A stretch of 64,000 nt of DNA from contig OZ024851.1 of assembly GCA_964017145.1 (NCBI GenBank), positions 2,542,001 through 2,606,000 of the forward strand, read 5' to 3'. Positions 56,571-64,000 of this stretch are shown here, piece after piece (positions within the stretch are counted from its first letter, which is position 1; each line of letters starts with the position of its first letter). The position numbers and the translations under genes were made by a program. This DNA comes from Agrocybe praecox. Lineage: Eukaryota > Basidiomycota > Agaricomycetes > Agaricales > Agrocybaceae. The notes beneath the pieces are model-generated. The model ran no database searches, was not told the DNA's origin, and saw only the letters and a program-made list of their open reading frames with translations.

Positions 56571-58830
56571 GGTGAAGGGGAGGAAGATAAATGCAAAGAC
56601 GAGAACACGGTGGTTCTCGTCTCCTCCCCGTTCGTCCCTACGCGCTCGCAGGGGTTTGTCTCAGTCCTCGTCTCTATCCGCTCGCTCCTCCTTACGCACT
56701 CACTCGTGCTTCTCGCTCGCATCCGCGTCGTAGCGCCTCGCTGATCACTGGTGGTCGTCGTCGTCGTGAACGATGTGGTGGTGGTGGTAGTAGTCGTTGT
56801 GGTGGTCGTAGTCGTGGTGATAGTGGTGGTGGAGGTCGTGGTGATAGTGGTGGTGGAGGTCGTGGTGATAGTGGTGGTGGAGGTCGTGGTGATAGTGGAG
56901 GTCGTGGTGGTGGTCGTTGTCATCGTGGAGGTCGTAGTGGTCGTAGTGGTGGTGTTCGTCGTGGTGGAGGACGTCCTGGTCGTCCTGGTCGTGGTGGAGG
57001 TAGTGGAGGTCGTGATGGTGGAGATCGTAGTGGTGTTGGTGATGGTCGTCGAGGTCGTCGTGGTGGAAGTCGAGGTCGTGGTGGAGGTAGAGGTCGTAGT
57101 GGTGGTGGGTCGTCGTCGTCGTCGTAGTGGTGGTGGTGGTCGAGGCCGTGGTGGTGGTGATGGTCGTCGAGGTCGTCGTCCTCGTCATCCTCGTCGTGGA
57201 GGACGTAGTAGTGGTGGTAGTGGTCAAGGTGGTGGTGGTGGTAGTGGCCGAGGTCGTAGTCGTCGTCGTCGTGGAGATCGTTCTCGGGCTTCATCGGTCG
57301 GTCGGTCGTTGTCGTTCGCGTGTGTGAGCAAAGAGGTGTGCCCTACACCGTACCAGGCACTGCCCACATCCCTGCAGTGAGGGGAGGGGCTAGGTGCAGA
57401 GTGCCGGCGTGGTGATGGGCGGTGATAAGGAAGAAATGAACGCGCGTTGGTTCATTTCTGTCCAAATCGGGCCTTTCCCACGCCGGACCGGTTTATAGCC
57501 GGTTCGAGCTCGTCGTTGTGCTCGACGATGACGAGGTTACTGGGAATAGTAAGATTAAAATGCTTGGTATAATATGTTTTTATAATCAATAAATAAGCTT
57601 TGGCCAAAAAAAAATGAAGGACATACAAATAATTTGCTTTTAATGCCCACTGGTATGAAAAGTACATGTGCTTTCCTTCCAACTCGACGTATTTTTCGTC
57701 TGTTGATGAATAGCATCCTCATAAAAATTTCTGGTGGCTAAATTTTGTGGTATTTTAGCTTATATAGTCTACACATGTTATATAATGCTTAAATATAAAA
57801 AGATTCCTAAATATTCATCGAGAATACGAAGTAATGTCTTCAGCTGTTGACCCGAAATCAGCACGCTCGCCATATAAATTATGATTTTGTATATTTTTCA
57901 TGGAAAACATATGAGATTATTCATTTTTTTAATATAAATTAGCTTCTTACATTATTTAAATATTTTCTATAATTTTACTACTATTTAAAAGTGCTATTTT
58001 CCCTCGTCATCGTCGCGCTCGACGATGAGCTCGCCCCGGCTATAGACCGGGCCGTCGTGGGAACCTGCCGGATTTGGAAGAAACCAACCATCGATGGTTG
58101 ATTTCTTCTTCATCACACACCATCTCGGTTCACCGGCGCCAACAACAACGCGCATCCTACCCCCTCCCCTCTTCGCAGGGATGTGGGTGATGCAACACGT
58201 CGTTGTCGTCGTTGTCTATGACGACAACGAACTCACACGAACGAGATAAACGACGACGACGACGAACGACGAACGATGAACCCACGACCACCGACCACAC
58301 GACCACCGACCACACAAGCCTTCTCACCGTCACCGTCACCACCACGGACGACGATAGCAACGACGACGGCAACCAGCCCCTCCCCTTACAATAGGGATGT
58401 GGGCAGTGCCTCGACCAGCACGACGACGAAGCCGGCGCACACCAGCCCCTCCCCTCTAGATAGGGATGTGGGCGATGCATCGGTCGACCAACACAACGAC
58501 GACGGTGCCCACCTGCCCCTCCACTCACCACAGGGATATGGGAAGTGGCTTGACGACCACGACGCCAAACGATGAGGACGACGACCAAGGCGACGTGGCA
58601 AGGCGATACGCCAACGGCGTGTGATATGCGAGCGGGGAGATGCATTAGTGCGAGGGGCGAGCAGGAGGGTACGAACGTGACGGAAGGTCGAGGGGTAGGG
58701 AGGACGACACGACGACGACACCTGGTAGTACCCCCATCAACGAGCGAGCAACGGCGAAGGTGACGATGACAAGCAAGCGAAGACGAGAGCCATTCTGCTC
58801 TCGTCTTCGCTTTCGACTCCGTTACCGTCC
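56571..58830. repeat. Large foldback structure of GTC/CGA-rich arms with an AT-rich centre
   Basis: Positions 57432-57540 and 58005-58113 are imperfect inverted repeats of about 108 bp (CGAGCTCGTCGTTG..CGACGATGACGAGG pairs with CCTCGTCATCGTCGCGC..). They enclose 464 bp of AT-rich DNA (57541-58004). Outside them the left arm is a GGTGGTCGTGG-type array and the right arm its complement in character, CGACGACGAC and CACCGACCACACG. Each arm ends near a hairpin (GACGAGAAC..GTTCTCGTC at 56600-56624; GACGAGAGC..GCTCTCGTC at 58782-58806). Within the left arm a 24-bp unit repeats about four times at 56816-56895. The symmetry suggests a foldback or terminal-inverted-repeat element. No transposase is seen. 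Long ORFs over it are artefacts of the trinucleotide repeat. Confidence 0.65.
58160..58550 (+). repeat. Four CCCCTCCCCT..AGGGATGTGGG units
   Basis: The motif CCCCTCCCCT, a 5-8 bp spacer and AGGGATGTGGG occurs at 58160-58191, 58377-58402, 58445-58472 and, diverged, 58517-58542. An inverted copy lies in the other arm at 57362-57393. It is a punctuation motif of the satellite arms. Confidence 0.6.
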
Positions 58831-59614
58831 TCTATGCTTGCTTCGTCTATTTGTATAGTAAATAGTATAAAAAATATTATGGATTTTTTTCATATATTAT
58901 GAGGGATTTACAAAAATGGAAATAACTACCAAATATGGAATGGCCGTCTAAAAACAAAAGCGAAGAAGTCATTTTTTAACATCTAATTTAATCTAACAGC
59001 TAGAGCAAATGTAGGCAAAGTAAATATAGTACAAAAATGATGATATTATAATCAAAAATAGCGCAACGCCAGATATGGTCAAAAGATGCTAAAAATAACA
59101 CGTCATCCGGTTTTATGTTTTGCAATCCATCCCCTCCCGTCCTCTTTTGATGGCGCAAAGGGCCCCAAAAAATCAAAACATATCCCTACATTATATCTAC
59201 GCTTTTTTAGCGCCCCGAACGATGCCCAACGCAGCGCAGGAGCCCAATTACAGCTTCGGGCACTTCGGGGACACTGTTTCCTGTGTCCGTCTATAAATAA
59301 CACGTCATCTGGTTGTATGTTTTCTAATCCATCCCGTCCCGTCCCTTTTTGGGTGAGCAAAGGGCATCAAAAAAACATAATATATATATAGAACATATAT
59401 TTGACATATCGCAACAAAAAACATAACCACTACGCCTATAGTACCTAATCACTGTCCGAAACTCTCAAAAACAGCATTGTTTATTAATGTTTGGCAAGAC
59501 CAACTGCTCTCTGCCTACGACACACTGTATGCATAATTGCTGGGTTGGGCAACTGCCCACCCTGATGTATCACGAAAAGTCCAAACTGCCATGATTGATA
59601 CATCAGGTTGGCTG
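58831..59614. other. Spacer with a direct repeat of about 85 bp
   Basis: Positions 59096-59180 and 59298-59380 are related: AACACGTCATCYGGTTKTATGTTTT, then AATCCATCCC and GCAAAGGGC. The region lies 3' of the gag ORF, where pol or a 3' LTR would be expected. Neither was found, so the retroelement is truncated or never had them. Confidence 0.5.
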
Positions 59615-61603
59615 CTATGGGTGGACGCCTGGGATAGAGTCGTCGTTTGCTGAATGGATGTATATATTGGATACATGATTATAGCTGCAACAGGTAGAGG
59701 CGGCGTTGGGTGAGAGGAGATGAGAGCTTGTGAGGTCGGAAATAGAGTCGTTGACATATGCCGAGGAATCTTGAGACGTCAGTAATGGCGGCTCGCTAAC
59801 TGCGCAGATAATTTCTGCTATAGAGGCGCCGTCGTCTGTGAGGTGATACGAGCATTCGAAGCTGTGGTTGTTGACGGTTGATGGTGAATGCGACGACAAG
59901 GGGAAATCTGATGGCGGTTCTGGCGGTTCTGGAGGTGAAAGCGTCGTAGTTTGAGCAATGTCGTGCGCGTCAATGCTTTGTGGGAGTCGCCGGTTCGTAT
60001 CCTCGACATGTAGCATACGAATGTTGTTTGCCGGGTGGATATAGGGTGTAGGTAAGCGACCATAGCTGTGCAAATTCGAGGCGTCGTGCGTAACCGAGCT
60101 TAACGACGATAACGAATCAAATATTGAATTGTAAGCTGCGGCTGATGAAGTGGAATGTGGTGTGGTGCTCTGAGGTGACTTATTGTTCGCATCCCTTGTC
60201 GATGAACTTGTGATTTTGGTCCATGATTGAGTATCGTGCGTCTTGCTTCTGTGGTCGTTTGAGGAAGCGTCTGTTATAGCCTCAGAATCCATCGCTACGA
60301 GAACTAATACCGTATTCAATGAGCTTGATTCGTTGACGGAGGAAAAAGGGGCGTCGTCGTGGATGGAAAGCTCCATGAAAGTGTCGGATAGTGTGAGCGC
60401 ATCGTATTGTGGGATAGGAAGGGGTACATTGTCCATTTGACGCGTGAATCGCTGGTGGCTCGCTGTGGGATGGTTCGTTTGATAGCTCGTTGTGAAAACT
60501 TCAACGGGCGGTCCTTCGTCTATGTAATCATGGGTGCTTTCATCCTCTTGCTTCGAGATGTCATGTTCGTGGTCCATCGTTGTGATGAATTCTTCGAATT
60601 TATGCTGTACACCAGGTGCTAAGGAGAGAATATCGCTATTGGTGATGGAAAATGATAAATCCGCGGCCAAGTCGGGGTTGTTATGACCATTTGACGAATC
60701 ATAGTTGCGTTGATAGGCTTGTACGTTGCGAGTCTGCTTGGATTGCGTATCGAATGAGCTCGTGGCATTGATCTTGGAAGGGCAACTTCGCAAAATGTGG
60801 ACGTCGGATGAGGAACGCGGGTTCGTGGATTTGATCGGCTGAGCGTAAGAGCCTGAAGTCAATGTTGGTGCGATGGAGGTTGGCTGTGATGGTTTACTGT
60901 GAGTCGAAGATGCATGCGCCTGCTGTAGTGATGGAAGACGGCGTGCTAATTCCTGAACGAGTGCAGTCGTATCGATGTTCTGCGGCGGAGTGGATGAATT
61001 ATGCAATGTGATGGGATCGGATGGGTAACAGTCGCCACCAAATAGAATGAAGACGGACGCATCATAGAGTTTTTCGAGCGTGTAGGGGTCGTCTGGATGA
61101 TGCCTTGGGTTCTCTAGGCGTAGCTGACGGCGAACGTGTGATCGAAGTGAAAAATCGAGGCCTGAAATAAAGTAGGAGCTGATTTCTCGATGGCTTAGTG
61201 CGCCTTTGTTGTGCAAGTACTTTGAAATAACAATAAATCGACGGTAGTATTCTCCGAGTTGGTCTAGGTTGGTGATGGAAATTGAACCTTGATTTTCAAC
61301 GAGTGTTTCGAGATCGAGAATTGAATAGCGACGTTGTAAATCGAGTTCGGGATAGTAAGAATATAGCTCGGCCTTGAACGTGGGCCAATCATCGGATCTA
61401 GCGTTGTCAAGGGAGTTCCAGAGCTCGTAGGATTCGTTGGGCGAGTAGCGAATGGAAATTTGAATCGTTTCGCGTGGTGAAAGAGCGAATTGGTGAGCGA
61501 GAGACTCAATTTCATCGAGATATGCGGGGAGATTAGATGCTTTTCCATCGAAACAAGGTGCTGTGTGATGATTTCTGGAAGGAATTCGGAGCAAGTATGA
61601 CAT
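59615..61603 (-). CDS. gag: Ty3/Gypsy-type gag-like polyprotein, gag only, 662 residues
   Basis: One open frame from ATG 61603 (MSYLLRIPSRNHHT) to a stop at 59615. Residues 15-220 match basidiomycete Ty3/Gypsy capsid proteins: APCFDGKASNLPAYLDEIES, NESYELWNSLDNARSDDWP, FKAELYSYYPELD, LDQLGEYYRRFIVISKYLHN and PRHHPDDPYTLEKLYD. The remaining 440 residues are Ser/Thr/His-rich and lack a CCHC zinc knuckle and a protease motif. No reverse transcriptase, RNase H or integrase follows on the minus strand, so it would depend on another element for replication. The intact frame suggests recent activity or selection. A domesticated capsid gene is the alternative. Confidence 0.8.
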   Translation of the reverse strand: MSYLLRIPSRNHHTAPCFDGKASNLPAYLDEIESLAHQFALSPRETIQISIRYSPNESYELWNSLDNARSDDWPTFKAELYSYYPELDLQRRYSILDLETLVENQGSISITNLDQLGEYYRRFIVISKYLHNKGALSHREISSYFISGLDFSLRSHVRRQLRLENPRHHPDDPYTLEKLYDASVFILFGGDCYPSDPITLHNSSTPPQNIDTTALVQELARRLPSLQQAHASSTHSKPSQPTSIAPTLTSGSYAQPIKSTNPRSSSDVHILRSCPSKINATSSFDTQSKQTRNVQAYQRNYDSSNGHNNPDLAADLSFSITNSDILSLAPGVQHKFEEFITTMDHEHDISKQEDESTHDYIDEGPPVEVFTTSYQTNHPTASHQRFTRQMDNVPLPIPQYDALTLSDTFMELSIHDDAPFSSVNESSSLNTVLVLVAMDSEAITDASSNDHRSKTHDTQSWTKITSSSTRDANNKSPQSTTPHSTSSAAAYNSIFDSLSSLSSVTHDASNLHSYGRLPTPYIHPANNIRMLHVEDTNRRLPQSIDAHDIAQTTTLSPPEPPEPPSDFPLSSHSPSTVNNHSFECSYHLTDDGASIAEIICAVSEPPLLTSQDSSAYVNDSISDLTSSHLLSPNAASTCCSYNHVSNIYIHSANDDSIPGVHP

Positions 61604-61649
61604 TATGTCTTTGCTCAACGGCCACAACGTGAATGAAGGGCGGATTTTA

Positions 61650-62311
61650 TCGATAATGGGAGTAGAAATGAGCGTTGATGACGAGATGTGTGAGGCAGAG
61701 TGGATCTTGATGTTCGACGTTGCCGGGGTGTTCTAGAATATGTATACGTGCGATAGACAAACAACAGCGCACGGCGCGTTGTGAAAGGAAAGATCGAAGT
61801 TGAACCAAAGGAAGATCTTGCGAAGCAAGGGATTTAGAACCCCTCGCGGTGGGCTCCAATTGAAACGATGTGAACCGTTGTGAGTTCGGGGAAAGAGGTG
61901 AGACGAGGCGGAATCGTCTCGGGGGTCCTAAACCTCTTGGTGATGATGTTATGGGTAGGGAACGAAAAGGATGGTTGTGGGACGTTGCGTATATCAATAA
62001 CGAGTGTGAGTCAGGTACATAACTTCTGCTGCGGAAGACAAACAAGTAGGACTACGTTTATATATGTAATTCTGCTTGAAGCGATACTCAGGGGGCAGAA
62101 TCTGAAATAAAATCAAAATAGGAGGGGTTTATCTAGGCGAAAAGAAGTTTCCTAAGACTAATTAAACAAGCGACGGAGAACCCTTAAGGGTGCTTCGCTG
62201 GCAGAAAGGAAAATAAACCAAAAGGGTAGTATAAGGAAAAGGGGGAATGGCTTCGGTCCGAAATGGTGTGTTTGTGTCGGTTTCGGGCGTAGGCAAGGTG
62301 CGTACCTTACA
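61650..62311 (-). mobile_element. Probable 5' LTR and leader of the gag element
   Basis: Read on the minus strand this begins at 62311 with TGTAAGGTACGCACCTTGC, a TG terminus shared with the remnant at 1944. It contains TATATAAACG near 62056-62065 as a promoter and runs to the gag start. The exact 3' end (CA) and the primer-binding site could not be fixed. No matching 3' LTR is found downstream of gag, so the copy is incomplete. Confidence 0.5.
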
Positions 62312-63345
62312 ACCCCAACTTTAACTACTTTTCTGTTCCTTCCGGTCTCTGTTACCCCCCAAAAAAACCTGCAGAAATATACTATATGTTACCCTTGGAA
62401 TAAATACTACTTGGTAGCAGTATTGCTGCATTTATAAGTCAAAAAAGATATCCTTCTAAATAACTCCCCAGGAGCGTGTCTCTGGCCAACCACCTGCAAA
62501 AAACGTACATACAGGACAGCAGTCACAATGAACGCAACCTCGAATCCAACATCGTCTGTCGACTTCGTAATATTTCCGGTAAGCAATACCGGGTTGCACG
62601 GAGGGTATCACAGGTGGCACCGAAGGAAGATACCCCAGAAAACCTATTGCTGCGATAACTGGAGGTAAAATTTTTGGGACGTTCCAGCTGGCTTCCACGT
62701 TGTACCAGTGTGGGTCGGTCTTCCTATGGTAATTGAGCCGCGTATAATATATGGGCGCGGTGTGGCAGTGCAACCTGCCCCGGGCTGATTAGATTAGAGC
62801 ATGTACAGACTCTGTGTGACCACGACGCGTACATAGCCGAATACATCCATCCTTTGACCGCTACTGCCATCGTGCGAGGCTGCTCGACGCGCTTCCGAGC
62901 CCAGCTACGCCATACAGCTGCATAGTGGACTGCTCCAGCGGACGACGGAAATTAGATGTTCGACTCAAGACATAAGATTATTGACGGCGTTGCATGGCGT
63001 GTGTAAGAGAATAGCGCATCAATTCCTCATGTATTCTAGAAAAAAAGTCACCGTCCAGACCGACCCTATAATCTAAAAAGGAGTTGGATAAATGCGGTGC
63101 ACCATAGGCTTTTATTGCTGTACTTTAACAAAATACGCATAACCTGTATTTTATGAGGGTCGGGTTTTTCATATATGGGATGACCGACCAATCTAAAAAT
63201 AGATTTAGTATGGCAGATATATATATAGCCGGAAGAGTGATGGCAATGCCGGAGGTTCCGGTTACAACTTACCGCTCAGCTGAACTTGAAGTTAAAATTT
63301 GAATGTCCGACTGATGCTAGGAGCTAAATTAATTTAGACTCGCGA
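62312..63345. repeat. Direct duplication, copy 2
   Basis: Matches copy 1 (55562-56370) across its length, with an extra 176 bp at 62761-62936. It ends where the small TIR element begins. It abuts the LTR terminus at 62311, so the retroelement or its insertion may have used this border. Minus-strand ORF 62456-62773 (VPKILPPVIAAIGFLGYLP) is partly present in copy 1 but frameshifted there. Confidence 0.8.
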
Positions 63346-63484
63346 CCAGTCCGTTAGGTGGTGATTACTCATGTGTCATTTCTGATGCCTCACTGTTTGG
63401 TCTTTGTTGGGGATTTATTTGGTTTTCTAACATCAAGCGGAACTCAATCGGACTGTGAAAGGAGCATCACCACCTAACGACTGG
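63346..63484. mobile_element. Small MITE-like element, 139 bp
   Basis: The ends are inverted repeats: CCAGTCCGTTAGGTGGTGA (63346-63364) and its complement TCACCACCTAACGACTGG (63467-63484), differing by one indel. The interior is AT/T-rich without an ORF. No clear target-site duplication was seen. It lies immediately after the end of duplication copy 2. Confidence 0.6.
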
Positions 63485-64000
63485 GAGGAACGGAGACGTT
63501 TTAGTAGAGGTGACTTTTTGTGACGCCAACTTAGAAAAAAAACGTGTTTTTACCTCGCGCGCTTTCGTCAAGTGGCCACAACTTGGCCACAACACTTTAG
63601 AAGGCTCGGAAAACTCATAATATTGGTAGTGTATGGTAGTGTAAATACATATCCAATAGATATATATGTTTGGAAACAATTTTGAAAGAGAAAAAACCAG
63701 ATCTCACTGTTTTCTTCACCTAAGTCTGTATCATGCTTCGCCCATGTCCCTGGGCCGTGAAAACACGATACCTGTCAAACATCTGTAAGCAAAGATATGC
63801 TATCTCATTCCATAAAGATACAGCACATACTTGTTCAAGTAATTCTTTGACAGAAGAAAATCCCAACAAGAGGATACCACCCAATAGCAGAGGTCGGATT
63901 TGCTGTCGACTCGAAGGAAGTTGGACGTTGACTTGAATGACTAATGAGAAGGTGCATGAGCAGCTTCTCATGCAGTCTTTATTTCAAGTTCAATTCAACA
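63485..64000. other. Terminal stretch without a recognised gene
   Basis: It contains a TGGCCACAACTTGGCCACAAC direct repeat near 63573-63594. Overlapping ORFs of 67-83 codons occur on both strands at 63720-63971, neither with a recognisable family. A gene could continue beyond the window. Confidence 0.35.

Noticed and set aside
56591..57380. Gly/Arg-, Val- and His/Asp-rich ORFs of 125-245 codons on both strands
   Set aside because: Low-complexity translation of GGTGGTCGT repeats; all frames are open and none has gene signals.
58160..58550. Regularly spaced CCCCTCCCCT..GGGATGTGGG units, considered as a CRISPR-like array
   Set aside because: Spacing is irregular, units are diverged, spacers are satellite DNA, and the genome is eukaryotic.

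Overview
The window is nuclear DNA of a filamentous basidiomycete, most likely an agaricomycete. The real genes carry many short introns (about 45-75 bp) with GT..AG ends and CTAAC-type branch sites. The gene families fit too: two NACHT-type NTPases, a Crinkler-type kinase, tandem F-box-like genes, a 19-exon MFS transporter and an HMG-box factor. No prokaryotic or organellar features are seen. Two exactly 200-bp runs of N (1283-1482, 56371-56570) are assembly gaps, both inside repeats.

Layout. 1-10.98 kb is mostly transposon and repeat DNA: a kinase-fragment repeat copy (1-600), a CACTA-like element with a 3-bp target duplication (855-1721), one intact surface-protein gene (2.65-4.41 kb), a second copy of the kinase-fragment repeat (5.19-7.11 kb), a broken copy of a coiled-coil gene (7.11-8.37 kb) and an 1.8-kb non-autonomous hAT-like element with an 8-bp target duplication (9067-10861) that contains a tRNA-like, SINE-type segment. 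11.2-13.8 kb holds a Crinkler-kinase gene whose N-terminal header is duplicated in tandem. 14.6-16.2 kb is an HMG-box gene with an in-frame TGA near its start. 17.6-19.5 kb is the intact parent-type coiled-coil gene. 20.4-21.4 kb holds gene fragments. 21.9-24.7 kb is the MFS transporter. 24.9-26.3 kb has exon-like pieces of an unidentified gene. 28.7-31.2 kb (minus) and 35.8-38.3 kb (plus) are two NACHT genes that flank a third, inverted copy of the kinase-fragment repeat. 39.8-40.6 kb is an orphan ORF. 41.5-45.3 kb is a tandem pair of F-box-like genes. 48.6-54.3 kb encodes a very long disordered protein with regularly spaced WG motifs. 55.5-63.5 kb is repeat-rich: a 0.8-1.0 kb direct duplication enclosing a CGA/GTC-rich foldback structure and a gag-only Ty3/Gypsy-type element.

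Functionally, the two NACHT proteins and the Crinkler kinase belong to families linked in fungi to non-self recognition, cell death and host interaction. The F-box pair would act in ubiquitin-mediated turnover, the MFS protein in small-molecule transport and the HMG protein in transcription. There is no operon-like arrangement. The most notable points are the double-headed Crinkler, a short glycine-containing N-terminal motif shared by the two otherwise diverged NACHT proteins, the WG-repeat protein as a possible Argonaute-hook protein, and the repeated mobilisation of kinase and coiled-coil gene fragments.

Exon boundaries were derived by hand from frame continuity and splice signals. No database search was run, so family names rest on recognised motifs only.
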